DNA of 64,000 nucleotides from CAZRVH01 sp964608325 (lineage in GTDB: Bacteria > Patescibacteriota > Gracilibacteria > Peribacterales > Peribacteraceae): positions 7,170 to 71,169 of the forward strand of contig CAZSMX010000006.1 in NCBI GenBank assembly GCA_964608325.1, in the 5' to 3' direction. A program made the position numbers and the translations under genes. This document shows positions 39,672 to 48,441 of this stretch, one piece after another. Position 1 is the first letter of the stretch. Each line of letters starts with the position of its first letter. A model generated the notes under the pieces. That model was not told the origin of the DNA. It made no database searches and saw only the letters and a list, made by a program, of their open reading frames with translations.

Positions 39672-41818
39672 CCAAGCATCTTCAAAAATTCCTCCTCGCC
39701 AATCGTCTTCACGCCCAGCTTCGCCGCGTCATCTGCTTTGCTCCCGGCGTCTTCGCCCATCAGTACGTAGTCCGTTTTCTTGCTGACCGATCCGCTCACT
39801 TTTCCCCCGCGGTCCTTGATCATTTTCTTCGCGTCCTCGCGGCTGAGGGTCGGCAGCGTTCCCGTGAGGACGAACGTCATGCCTTCGAATACCTGGGCGG
39901 CCGCGCTTTTCTGCGGCTTCAGGCACACCACGCCGGCTTTCTGGAACTTGTGCAGCAGCTCGCGGTGTTCCTTGAGGCCGATCCACTCCGTCACGCTGTG
40001 CGCCACCACCGTCCCGATCCCGTCGATGGAAGCGAGATCTTCCTCGTTCAGTCCGCGCAGCGTTTCCTCCACTTGCGCCACCGTCAGCGCTTCCACGGTG
40101 ATCGTCTTCTTCTCCGCGAAGAGCGATACCTGCAGGCTCGTGTCCGCTTCCTCTATGGTCATCTCGCTCACGGGCCACGCGATGCGCGATGCCAGCACTT
40201 CCGCCGTCTCGCGTCCCACGTGCCGGATGCCCAGCGCGAAGAGGAAACGGTCCAGCGGGATGCGCTTCGCCTTTTCGATCGACGCCAAAATATTCTCGGT
40301 CTTCTTCTCTTTGAATGACGGGAGGTTCAGCAGATCTTCGGCTTGCAAAAAGAAGATATCCGCGCTGTCCGCGATGAGTCCCTGGTCCAGCAGCAGGTCC
40401 ACCGTTTCCTTGCCGAGCCCTTCGATATTGAACGCGTAACGCGACGTGAGGTGTTCGATGCTCTCGCGCTTCACGCCGGGGCATTCCTTGTTCGGGCAGT
40501 AGTACGCCACTTCGCCGTCCGGACGCTCCAGGTGCGTGCCGCACTGCGGGCATTCCTTCGGGAACCTGAAGGTCTTCGCATCGCTCGGGCGCAGGTTTTC
40601 CAGCACCTGCACGACTTCCGGGATGATGTCGCCGGCTTTGCGGACGATCACCGTGTCGCCGATACGCACGCCCAGGCGTTCGATCTCGTCCGCGTTGTGC
40701 AACGTCGCGCGCGTGACGGTCGTTCCCGCCAGCTGCGTCGCCGTCAGGTGCGCCACCGGCGTGATGGCTCCGGTGCGGCCGACCTGCAAAATGATATCCA
40801 GGATCTGCGCCGTCTTTTCCTCCGCGGGGAACTTGTACGCGCGCGCCCAGCGGGGAGCCTTCGCGGTCGATCCCAAATCGCGTTGTATCTTCCGATCGTT
40901 CGCCTTCAATACCAGCCCGTCGATATCGAATGGCAGCGACTCGCGCTTGCGCTGGATCTCCGCGTAGATTTTTTCCACCGCATCCAGTCCCTTCACCGTC
41001 TTGAAGCCCGGGTGCACGGGGAGGTGCGCGTCTTGCATGAACGTGAGGATCGCTTCCTGCGATTCCAAGCCGAACGCATCGGCTGCGGCAGCCCCCAGCG
41101 AGTAGCAGAACATGCGCAGGTCGCGGCCGGCCGCCACTTGGGGGTCCAGCTGGCGCACGCTGCCCGCCGCGGCGTTGCGGGGGTTGGCGAACTTCTCCTC
41201 GTTCGGGAGATCCTTGTTGATCTTATCCAGTCCCGCCTTCGTCAGGTACACCTCGCCGCCGATTTCCAGCAGGTCCGGCGCATCCTCTTTCGGCGCCGGC
41301 ACGGTGAGTGACAATGGAATGCTCTCGATGGTGCGTACCGTGTGCGTCACGTCCTCGCCTTGCAAACCGTTGCCGCGCGTCACCGCGCGCATGAGGTCGT
41401 AGCGGATTTCCTTCTTGTTGGATTCCGTCTTCTGGTAAATGAGCGTGATGTTGAGTCCGTCGATCTTCAGCTCCGTCATGATGTCGATCTGTTTCTTCTC
41501 GTCGCCGAGCCCGCGCTTCATCTGGTCCATCCAGTCCGCCACTTCTTCCTTGCTGAACGCGTCCTGCAATGATTCCTTCGGCGTGATGTGCGCGATCTTC
41601 GGCAGGCGTCCGTCCAGCGGCGCGCCCACGCGCTGGGTGGGGGAATCGGGTGTGATGAGCTCCGGGTACTCCTTTTCCAGCTTGATAAGCTCCTGTTTCA
41701 AGGCGTCACGGACGTCTTCGGATACGTCGCTCCTGTCTTCGATAAAGTACGCCTTGTTCAGGCGCCAGATCTCGTCCCGGAGCTTCAGGATGCGCTCGGC
41801 GGCATGCTTCGTATCCAT
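39668..41818 (-). CDS. ligA: NAD-dependent DNA ligase
   Basis: LigA seals nicks in replication and repair. From the ATG at 41818 (MDTKHAAERILKLRDEIWRL) it has 716 residues: Ia domain, adenylation domain with active-site Lys in MTELKIDGLN, OB fold, zinc finger with four cysteines (CPQCGTHL...YCPNKECPG), helix-hairpin-helix repeats, and a C-terminal BRCT domain (FEGMTFVLTGTLPTLSREDA). An open frame continues upstream to 41935, but the promoter lies within it. Confidence 0.97.
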   Translation of the reverse strand: MDTKHAAERILKLRDEIWRLNKAYFIEDRSDVSEDVRDALKQELIKLEKEYPELITPDSPTQRVGAPLDGRLPKIAHITPKESLQDAFSKEEVADWMDQMKRGLGDEKKQIDIMTELKIDGLNITLIYQKTESNKKEIRYDLMRAVTRGNGLQGEDVTHTVRTIESIPLSLTVPAPKEDAPDLLEIGGEVYLTKAGLDKINKDLPNEEKFANPRNAAAGSVRQLDPQVAAGRDLRMFCYSLGAAAADAFGLESQEAILTFMQDAHLPVHPGFKTVKGLDAVEKIYAEIQRKRESLPFDIDGLVLKANDRKIQRDLGSTAKAPRWARAYKFPAEEKTAQILDIILQVGRTGAITPVAHLTATQLAGTTVTRATLHNADEIERLGVRIGDTVIVRKAGDIIPEVVQVLENLRPSDAKTFRFPKECPQCGTHLERPDGEVAYYCPNKECPGVKRESIEHLTSRYAFNIEGLGKETVDLLLDQGLIADSADIFFLQAEDLLNLPSFKEKKTENILASIEKAKRIPLDRFLFALGIRHVGRETAEVLASRIAWPVSEMTIEEADTSLQVSLFAEKKTITVEALTVAQVEETLRGLNEEDLASIDGIGTVVAHSVTEWIGLKEHRELLHKFQKAGVVCLKPQKSAAAQVFEGMTFVLTGTLPTLSREDAKKMIKDRGGKVSGSVSKKTDYVLMGEDAGSKADDAAKLGVKTIGEEEFLKMLG

Positions 41819-41824
41819 GCGGAC

Positions 41825-41853
41825 ATGGTACTGGCGCCCCGTTCGACTGTCAT
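41825..41853 (-). promoter_or_regulatory. promoter for leaderless ligA mRNA
   Basis: On the minus strand: ATGACA, 17 nt, TACCAT, six bases (gtccgc), ATG. The same six-base spacer occurs before the cupin gene start. Confidence 0.5.
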
Positions 41854-41955
41854 CCCGCTTCCATAAAATCCCTCCAGAAACATTCTTACGTTCCGTCAAT
41901 TGCAATCCCCTCAAAATACGCAAAGATACGCCCACAACTTCTTTCCAAGCCGTTT

Positions 41956-42207
41956 ATGGGCAAAGATCTCCACCAGGAAACCATGAAGCAGTATGCAACC
42001 ATCCTCGATGCCCTCGAGGAGCTCACGCTGCTCTATGCCGATGCCGATGAGGAAGAGGAGGAAGAGAAGGATGATTCCGATGCGTCCGAACACGACGATG
42101 TCGACCTGATGGTGGAATCCGCTACCGAGCGCGGCATGGACGAGGAGAGCGTGGAGAAGGTCTTCCGCGCCGTCGCTGCATTAGCGAAGAAGGCGAAGGA
42201 AGGTTGA
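41956..42207 (+). CDS. small acidic protein (83 aa)
   Basis: Not recognised. Residues 28-50 are nearly all Asp or Glu (ADADEEEEEEKDDSDASEHD), flanked by two helices (QETMKQYATILDALEELTLL; ESVEKVFRAVAALAKKAKEG). Acidic low-complexity proteins can be DNA mimics or chaperones, but nothing here proves it. A hairpin terminator follows at 42222. Confidence 0.65.
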   Translation: MGKDLHQETMKQYATILDALEELTLLYADADEEEEEEKDDSDASEHDDVDLMVESATERGMDEESVEKVFRAVAALAKKAKEG

Positions 42208-42221
42208 TTTTCGGGCACGAG

Positions 42222-42249
42222 AAATCGCAGGGGAGCTGCGATTTTCCCA
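42222..42249 (+). terminator. terminator after the acidic-protein gene
   Basis: AAATCGCAG and CTGCGATTT form a perfect 9-bp stem with a 5-nt loop, followed by TCCC; the U tract is weak. Confidence 0.6.
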
Positions 42250-42280
42250 CCTTCATCCAAGGATGAAGATATTCTTGTTA

Positions 42281-42949
42281 CTAACTCTTCGCGCCTGAGT
42301 CGGCGGTTTCGCGACGGCTGCCGTTACGACCGGGCTCGGCCGAAGCGCTGTTGCCGCGGCGATTGAGACGGCTGAGCAACATGCCCAAGCCGCTTTCGTC
42401 GAGCATCTTTCCGAGACCGCCTTCGCCGCCGCTCATCAAATCGCCGAGAGTGACGACGCGAACGCCGTCGCCGAACAGGTTTCCGAACGCCGGGCCGCCC
42501 ATAAATCCGCCGGCCGGCAGAAATTCGCCGAGGTTGAACGGCTGCATGCTGCTGATCGGCTGATCGAGGTTGGTCACGAAGCCGGTGCGGATCGACGGAA
42601 GTCGGACGGTCAGCTTGTTGCACTGACCGCAGATGCAGGCCGGACTACGGCCGCCGATTTCCAGCATCACGACCTTGTCGTGTTCCAGGTTCGAAACAAC
42701 TTCGATCGTGCCGATGTTGTTCGGCATCGATATGACGCATTCGGCGTCGGAGATGGCGAAATTCGCTTCGAATCCCTTGGCGACCTTCGTGCGGAAGCTG
42801 TAGTGGCGATCATTCAGACATCGGACGACGACGTCGTTTCCGGAATTCAAGACGACGAAATCGGTCTTCTGTCCGTGTCCCGGTTTCGGCAGGACAAGAT
42901 CCAGCAAGCCGCGTGCTTCTTCCAAGCGTTGTGAAAGCATGGGTGTCAT
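42281..42949 (-). CDS. 222-aa hypothetical protein with CxCxxC motif and glycine-rich C-terminus
   Basis: Not recognised. The first 120 residues look beta-rich (FVVLNSGNDVVVRCLNDRHY; GTIEVVSNLEHDKVVMLEIG). CICGQC at about residue 110 could bind metal. The rest is rich in Gly, Phe and Leu (LPAGGFMGGPAFGNLFGDG), ending in an Arg/Ser/Gly tail. It is preceded by a purine-rich GAAGGA 8 nt before the ATG, unlike most genes here, so it may be an acquired gene. Confidence 0.65.
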   Translation of the reverse strand: MTPMLSQRLEEARGLLDLVLPKPGHGQKTDFVVLNSGNDVVVRCLNDRHYSFRTKVAKGFEANFAISDAECVISMPNNIGTIEVVSNLEHDKVVMLEIGGRSPACICGQCNKLTVRLPSIRTGFVTNLDQPISSMQPFNLGEFLPAGGFMGGPAFGNLFGDGVRVVTLGDLMSGGEGGLGKMLDESGLGMLLSRLNRRGNSASAEPGRNGSRRETADSGAKS

Positions 42950-43013
42950 TAAGTCGATCCTTCGTTTCTAGAATAATTGTAGTAACAAAAAATGAAAATC
43001 TGCTCCCCCACGA

Positions 43014-43084
43014 ATCCTTTCTAGACTGTCGCTCCCCGACAATCTGTAAGAGAATGTCGTGCGGACGCAGCCCCTAGAAAGGGT
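43014..43084. ncRNA. candidate structured RNA or regulatory element upstream of pilT
   Basis: ATCCTTTCTAG (43014-43024) pairs with CTAGAAAGGGT (43074-43084) in an 11-bp closing stem (one G-T pair). The 49-nt interior holds the hairpin TGTCG-CTCCC-CGACA and a possible second one around GTCGTGCGGAC. No reading frame covers it. Strand and function are unknown. Confidence 0.35.
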
Positions 43085-43201
43085 ATATGGGGGTCAGGAA
43101 CGGTGTTTTTAATGACCTGGATGCGTATAATAATATATTTAACAATAAAGTCAAATATCTTCCTTTGGGCTTCGGAAGGCCCAGAGGATAGTCAAAATGA
43201 C

Positions 43202-43230
43202 TTCAAAAACAAGCCAGATTCTGCTATACT
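43202..43230 (+). promoter_or_regulatory. promoter for leaderless pilT mRNA
   Basis: TTCAAA, 17 nt, TATACT, six bases (tattgg), ATG at 43237. Confidence 0.65.
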
Positions 43231-43236
43231 TATTGG

Positions 43237-44268
43237 ATGTCTTCCCTTCCCGATTCCGTATTTGAAAAAGCCCTGGCGGCCAAAGCATCCGATGTCCACA
43301 TCGTCGCCGGAGCTCCTTTATTGTTCCGCATCGACGGCGTGCTCACGCCGCAGACGCAGACCGATGTGAGTCCGAAGGAAGTGGAAGCATTCGTGAAGGA
43401 CCTCCTGGGTACCGCGGCTTTTGAGCGTTTCCAGAAGGAGAAGGAGATCGACATGGCTCATGGATTGCCTAACGGCGTCCGCCTGCGCGTGAACTGCCAC
43501 TTCGAACGCGGCAACATGGCCGTCGCCGCGCGCATCATTCCCGTGGAAATCCCCAACCTCGCGGATGTCGATCTCACGGACATCGCGACGCAGGTCGTGG
43601 GACTTCGCGAAGGACTCATCCTGTTCACCGGTCCCACGGGATCCGGAAAGAGCACGTCGCTCGCAGCACTGTTGCAGAGCATCAATGAATCGCGCGCCGA
43701 GAATATCATCACTTTGGAAGACCCGATCGAGTTCCTCTTCCCGAAGGGCAAGGGCGTCATTCGCCAGCGCCAGTACATGGAAGATTTCCTCTCGTTCCCC
43801 GAGGCGATGAAGCGCATCCTGCGCCAGGACCCGAATATCATCATGGTCGGCGAAATGCGCGATCCCGAAACGATCGCCGCTGCCCTCACGCTTGCTGAGA
43901 CGGGTCACCTTGTCCTTGCGACGCTCCATACGCCGAACGTCATGCAGACCATCGACCGCATCGTGGATGTCTTCCCGCCTCACCAGCAGCCGCAGGTGCG
44001 TTCACAGCTCGCGCTATCGCTCAAAACCATCGTCGCACAGAAACTTCTGCCGAAGGAAGGCGGGGGACGCGTGGCGCTTCGCGAAGTGCTCATCAATACG
44101 CCTGCGGCGCAGAACATCATCCGCGATAACCGCGTACAGGAGCTTGCGTCGGTCTTGCAGACGGGCAAGGAGCTTGGCATGCGTTCCTTCGAGGCAGATC
44201 TGAAGCGCCTGAAGAAGGACGGGCTCATCAGCGAGGAGACGCTGGAGCTTATGATGGGAAACCTGTAA
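43237..44268 (+). CDS. pilT: type IV pilus retraction ATPase PilT
   Basis: PilT is a hexameric ATPase that depolymerises type IV pili. The 343-residue product has the N-terminal PAS-like domain (AKASDVHIVAGAPLLFRIDG), Walker A GPTGSGKSTSL, the Asp box (ITLEDPIEFLF), Walker B IIMVGEMRDPETI, and the His box TLHTPNVMQTIDRIVDVFP. The AIRNLIRE motif of E. coli PilT appears as NIIRDNRVQELASVLQ. It likely drives DNA uptake with dprA. Confidence 0.95.
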   Translation: MSSLPDSVFEKALAAKASDVHIVAGAPLLFRIDGVLTPQTQTDVSPKEVEAFVKDLLGTAAFERFQKEKEIDMAHGLPNGVRLRVNCHFERGNMAVAARIIPVEIPNLADVDLTDIATQVVGLREGLILFTGPTGSGKSTSLAALLQSINESRAENIITLEDPIEFLFPKGKGVIRQRQYMEDFLSFPEAMKRILRQDPNIIMVGEMRDPETIAAALTLAETGHLVLATLHTPNVMQTIDRIVDVFPPHQQPQVRSQLALSLKTIVAQKLLPKEGGGRVALREVLINTPAAQNIIRDNRVQELASVLQTGKELGMRSFEADLKRLKKDGLISEETLELMMGNL

Positions 44269-44277
44269 GACCATTCT

Positions 44278-44305
44278 GTTCCATAGGGGTATGGAACGGT
44301 AATTT
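44278..44305 (+). terminator. terminator-like hairpin after pilT
   Basis: GTTCCATA and TATGGAAC form an 8-bp stem with a GGGG loop, followed by ggtaatttt; a modest U tract. Confidence 0.55.
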
Positions 44306-44395
44306 TGGCTTTCGGAAGCGTCTTTTCGGAAGCCGCATTTCACGCATGGAACGTGCGTTTGTTTCGCAAAACCCTCTCCCGTAAAGTGAGGAGCT

Positions 44396-45967
44396 ATGAA
44401 CAGCCTCCCTTCCAGCATCGAGACGTATTTCCAAGAGGCGGGCTTCTCCGGCACGGAGATCGCCATCATCAAGAAGCTTGTGGAAGGGGATGCCATGACC
44501 TTGCGCGACCTCGCGTTCAAGACGGGCAAGAGCACGGGAGTGTTGGACCAGGCGATGAAGAAGCTCCTGAAAAAGAAGATCGTCGTGCGTGAGATGATCA
44601 ACGGCACGCCGAAGTACGTCCTGCATTCGTTGGAATCCGTGTCGAAGTGGCTGCAGGATGATATGAAGCAGAAGAAGAACGTTCTGGAATTGCGTCATCA
44701 AAACTTCGAATCATTCATCTCTTCCATCACGTCTGGCAAGAGGCGTCCCGAGATGCAGTTCTTCCAGGGTGCGGAAGGCCTGAAGAAGGCCTACACGCTG
44801 CTGCTGGAAAAGGGGAATGACTTCGTACAGTACGGCCCTGTTCTGTATACGGAAACCGAGGATCCTTTGCGGGAATTCAATGTCCAGTATTTCCGCGAGC
44901 GCCGGAAAAGGAACATCTTCCTCCGGGTCATCGCGCACAACACGCCGCTTGGGCGTCGATTCCAGAACAGGGATCCGTTCGAATACAGGAAGACCGTACT
45001 CGTGAACGAGAACCTGTATCCGTTCGCCTTTGAGAAGATTGTCGTCGGAAATACGGTGGCCTGCTTCCAGCATGAAACGCAGGAGGCGTGCTTTATCGAA
45101 TATAAGGAACTTGCTGAACGAGAGCGTCAGTTCTTCGAGAGGCTCTGGAATATGAAGTTGCAGCATCCTGACGAGGGGGTGGAACCGGTAGTGGATCTCA
45201 ATCCATTGCCGATCGTTTCCGTGTCGATGACGGTGCCGACGAAAACGAAGGTACTTTCGCAAGTGAGGGAGTTCTTCTTGAGTCCAAAGAGTATTTTTGC
45301 ATTCGTTATTTGTGGCATTCTCTCGGCTGGCGTGACGTATTTTTTGTACCAACATAGCTTGTCATTAAATCTTGAGAGAATTCAGGAAAAAGCAAAGGTG
45401 GTCGCTGCAACTGGTGCACTCCAATTTAGTATTAACGATTTAAATCAATTACATACTCTTGAAGATACGAAAAAAAGTGAGTATTCAAAAATTGTTTCAT
45501 TATTAAATGAAATTCGTAACCAGGATAAAGATATAAAATATGCTTACATTATGAGGTTAACTGAGGAGGAAGGTGTTTGGGAATTTATTGCAGACGCAGA
45601 TTCTCTTGATCCTTCTGCAAAAAAAGATATTACCGGCGATGGAAAAATTGATGATAAAGATTTGTTATCTCCACCTGGTCAAAAATATGACACCAAAGCC
45701 TTTCCTCCAATTGAAGATAATAAGCAGGCATTAATACATCCAATAATCCTAGGTCCATTTGTTGATCATTGGGGAAGTCTTATTTCTGGCTGGGCACCAA
45801 TAAGAGATGAAAATGGAAAAGGGGTAGCAATATTAGGAATAGATATTTTTAGTGAAACCGCTGTAAAATTATCAAAACAAGCTTTCGCCTCAATTTCATA
45901 CTTTCTAGGATTTTTCTTGGTTTTCATACTGTTTAGGCTAATTGCTTTCAATAAATTCTTGTTATAA
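44396..45967 (+). CDS. membrane-tethered TrmB-type transcription regulator with EF-hand-containing sensor domain
   Basis: Residues 1-95 form a TrmB-type winged helix (GTEIAIIKKLVEGDAMTLRD; KTGKSTGVLDQAMKKLLKKK). Residues 100-260 match the TrmB effector/PLD-like region (LKKAYTLLLEKGNDFVQYGP). Helices at about 299-317 and 499-518 bracket an extracytoplasmic domain (318-498) with an EF-hand/dockerin-like loop DITGDGKIDDKD (411-422). That domain is paralogous to the sensor of the histidine kinase at 46940 (shared EFIADADSLDP, D-rich loop, FVDxxWGSLISGxxPI). GC content drops sharply near residue 300, so the gene is a chimera. Purine-rich AGGAG lies 2 nt before the ATG. A one-step membrane-to-DNA sensor is inferred. 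Confidence 0.85.
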   Translation: MNSLPSSIETYFQEAGFSGTEIAIIKKLVEGDAMTLRDLAFKTGKSTGVLDQAMKKLLKKKIVVREMINGTPKYVLHSLESVSKWLQDDMKQKKNVLELRHQNFESFISSITSGKRRPEMQFFQGAEGLKKAYTLLLEKGNDFVQYGPVLYTETEDPLREFNVQYFRERRKRNIFLRVIAHNTPLGRRFQNRDPFEYRKTVLVNENLYPFAFEKIVVGNTVACFQHETQEACFIEYKELAERERQFFERLWNMKLQHPDEGVEPVVDLNPLPIVSVSMTVPTKTKVLSQVREFFLSPKSIFAFVICGILSAGVTYFLYQHSLSLNLERIQEKAKVVAATGALQFSINDLNQLHTLEDTKKSEYSKIVSLLNEIRNQDKDIKYAYIMRLTEEEGVWEFIADADSLDPSAKKDITGDGKIDDKDLLSPPGQKYDTKAFPPIEDNKQALIHPIILGPFVDHWGSLISGWAPIRDENGKGVAILGIDIFSETAVKLSKQAFASISYFLGFFLVFILFRLIAFNKFLL

Positions 45968-46053
45968 ACCACATAAGATACTTAATAAACTTATAGACAA
46001 ATGCTAAATAAAATAAGCATGTAGTTTTGAATTTGTAGTGATATTATTTATAT

Positions 46054-46869
46054 ATGAGCAAATCTAAAACTGAAGGTAACTATTCCCCAAAAGATTGGGA
46101 TCAGATTGAGGACATAAATGAAGTTAAAGTAATTACTGCAAATCTGGAGAAGTTAAATAAAGTGCATGTTTATGATCATGCTGAACTCTATGATATTGCT
46201 TATCCTGGTTATGAAGGAGACATGAGTTTTTATTTAAAGAAAGGTAGGGTTGGGAAGGTGCTCTATTTAGGCATAGGATCCGGAAGGATATTTTCTGAGC
46301 TTGTAAAGGTTAATCAAAATATCATAGGAATTGATAACTCAGTTGAAATGTTGAACCTTCTTTATAAAAAATTTCCCCATATCAACAAAAATCAAGCCAT
46401 CTTAAAAGATGCGCTGGTTGACGAATTTCCAACAGAAGAATTTGATTTAGTGTTAGCGCCATACTCTTTTATGCAATGTTTCGAAGTAGAGCAGTTAGAA
46501 ATTTTACTTTCAAATGTTAAAAAATGGCTAAAGCCCAACGGTAAATTTTATACTGATACTTTCTCAACATTTTTAATTCCTTTTAGAAAGAAAGGTCTTG
46601 AGACAATTAGAGAAAAAATAGGAGATATCGATTTCCAAATTTTTATTAAATACAATCACATTCTACAAAAAATGAGAGAATGGGTTCTAATTAAGAAGGG
46701 CGAAAAAGAGTATTTAATTGAAATGAACTTAAATTATTACTTCCCTCATGAAATCTTTCCTATCGCAAAAAAAGCGCATTTAAAAAATATAAAAGTTTTT
46801 GGCGATTATTCAGAGGATATTTTTGATCCAACTTTGCATAACGTAATTAGCTACGAAATGCAAAAATAA
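46054..46869 (+). CDS. class I SAM-dependent methyltransferase in the AT-rich sensor island
   Basis: The SAM-binding motif is VGKVLYLGIGSGRIFSELVK, followed by IIGIDNSVEMLNLL and EFDLVLAPYSFMQCF. The 271-residue protein has no signal peptide or membrane helix; the substrate is unknown. Codon use is strongly AT-rich, like the flanking sensor parts. It lies between the TrmB-sensor gene and the kinase gene with a separate -10 (TATTAT) six bases before the ATG. Confidence 0.85.
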   Translation: MSKSKTEGNYSPKDWDQIEDINEVKVITANLEKLNKVHVYDHAELYDIAYPGYEGDMSFYLKKGRVGKVLYLGIGSGRIFSELVKVNQNIIGIDNSVEMLNLLYKKFPHINKNQAILKDALVDEFPTEEFDLVLAPYSFMQCFEVEQLEILLSNVKKWLKPNGKFYTDTFSTFLIPFRKKGLETIREKIGDIDFQIFIKYNHILQKMREWVLIKKGEKEYLIEMNLNYYFPHEIFPIAKKAHLKNIKVFGDYSEDIFDPTLHNVISYEMQK

Positions 46870-46904
46870 GGTCAATTATGATGCTTATTTGCTGTTTTAC
46901 TAGC

Positions 46905-46933
46905 TTTAAAAGTAAAGGACTTTATGATATAAT
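46905..46933 (+). promoter_or_regulatory. promoter for leaderless histidine kinase mRNA
   Basis: TTTAAA, 17 nt, perfect TATAAT, six bases (gtattg), ATG at 46940. Confidence 0.7.
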
Positions 46934-46939
46934 GTATTG

Positions 46940-48391
46940 ATGTCTAGAAATACAAATAGCCAGGCTGTGACCGATCAAAAAGCAGCAGGGAAATTCCATT
47001 CCTTGCGGATATATTTATTGCTATTTGTGTTTTTAACTTTGACGGTAATAACTACCCTTGTTCTTTACAATAAAACTCAAGAATTCTTTAGGTGGAGTTT
47101 AAATGAAAGAATGCTGGCTTTAGCATCTATTGCTTCAACAGAATTTGAAGCTGAAGATCTCAATAAAATCACTGGTCCTGAAAGTATCCATTTAAATGTT
47201 TATAAAGAAACAGTAATTAAATTGCAGAGAATTCGAAATAAGACTGATAAATTGAAATACATTTACATTTTAAGAGAAACAAACAATCCGAATGAATTAG
47301 AGTTCGTTGCCGATGCAGATTCTCTAGAGCCTGATAAACCGATTGATCTTAATGAAGATGGGATCGTAGATGAGGAAGATGCACTTACATTTCCAGGAGA
47401 TATATACGACATTTCTGAATTTCCAGAGTTTAAAGAGGCAGCATTTGATAAATCTTTTGTAGATCCTGAGCTTACCTCTGATCAATGGGGAACTTTTCTT
47501 TCTGGGACTTCGCCGATAATTGGTTTCAGTAAAGATGGAAAAAGATATGTTATTGGTTTAGATCTTGATGTTTCGGAATATTTGAATTTAACAAATCTTG
47601 CTTTGGTGCCATTCGCATTGTTCGTTGTATTTCTTTTGTTAATACTCACAACTTTGACGCTGATTCTTAAAAGATTGTGGAAAACGCAAGTAAAATTATT
47701 GGCAGAACTAGATATTCAAAAAGATGAGCTATTAAGCATTGTGAGTCACCAGCTAGCAACTCCGGTTTCATCTATTAAATGGTATTTGGAAATGATGAAG
47801 GATGGAGATCTGGGTAAATTAAATGATGAACAAAAAGCACATGTTACTTCTATGCAAGAAGTAGCTGTGAATCTTTCAGATCTTGTAAGCATGATCCTCG
47901 ATGTGTCCCGTATTCAGTTGGGGCGTATGCATATCGAGAAGCAAGACCTCGATCTCAGTGCTTTCTTTAAGGAGATTCTTGAAATTATCGAGCCGAAAGC
48001 TCTCGAAAAGAAAGTGAATTTTATTAAAAAAATTCCCACATCTTTCCCTGCTGCAAAACTTGATAAGAGGTATACACATATGACAATTGAGAACCTGCTG
48101 AGTAATGCTGTGAAATACACACCGGAGAATGGGAATGTAGATTTCACAGTAACAATTACTGGCAATATATTGCGTTGCGTTGTGAAAGATACTGGAGTTG
48201 GTATCCCGAAGGCTGATCAAGAAAAGATTTTTGGAAAATTGTTCCGTGCCAGTAACGTACGCAATAGCGTAGATGGAAATGGATTTGGATTATATGTTGC
48301 AAAAGGCGCTGTAGAAGCTCAAGGGGGAAAAATTTGGTTTGAAAGTACAGAAGGAAAAGGAACTACTTTCTTTATTGAATTACCTTTGTAA
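46940..48391 (+). CDS. orphan sensor histidine kinase with EF-hand-containing sensor domain
   Basis: 483 residues. Helix 1 at 24-43 and helix 2 at 219-243 bracket an extracytoplasmic sensor (45-218) with the loop DLNEDGIVDEED (136-147), a full EF-hand/dockerin consensus (D1, N3, D5, G6, V8, D9, D12). The kinase core has the H box LLSIVSHQLATPVSSIKW (His 270), N box NLLSNAVKYTP, G1 DTGVGIP, F box and G2 GNGFGLYVAKG. No response regulator is adjacent; the lone receiver at 20145 is a candidate. The first two thirds are AT-rich, while part of the catalytic domain is GC-richer. Confidence 0.93.
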   Translation: MSRNTNSQAVTDQKAAGKFHSLRIYLLLFVFLTLTVITTLVLYNKTQEFFRWSLNERMLALASIASTEFEAEDLNKITGPESIHLNVYKETVIKLQRIRNKTDKLKYIYILRETNNPNELEFVADADSLEPDKPIDLNEDGIVDEEDALTFPGDIYDISEFPEFKEAAFDKSFVDPELTSDQWGTFLSGTSPIIGFSKDGKRYVIGLDLDVSEYLNLTNLALVPFALFVVFLLLILTTLTLILKRLWKTQVKLLAELDIQKDELLSIVSHQLATPVSSIKWYLEMMKDGDLGKLNDEQKAHVTSMQEVAVNLSDLVSMILDVSRIQLGRMHIEKQDLDLSAFFKEILEIIEPKALEKKVNFIKKIPTSFPAAKLDKRYTHMTIENLLSNAVKYTPENGNVDFTVTITGNILRCVVKDTGVGIPKADQEKIFGKLFRASNVRNSVDGNGFGLYVAKGAVEAQGGKIWFESTEGKGTTFFIELPL

Positions 48392-48395
48392 AAAA

Positions 48396-48417
48396 CCCAC
48401 CAAGTTGCCTTGGTGGG
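48396..48417 (+). terminator. terminator between the kinase and EamA genes
   Basis: CCCACCAAG and CTTGGTGGG form a perfect 9-bp stem with a TTGC loop, flanked by A- and T-rich sequence; usable in both directions. Confidence 0.75.
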
Positions 48418-48441
48418 TAAATATCGATGAGAGTGATGAGA

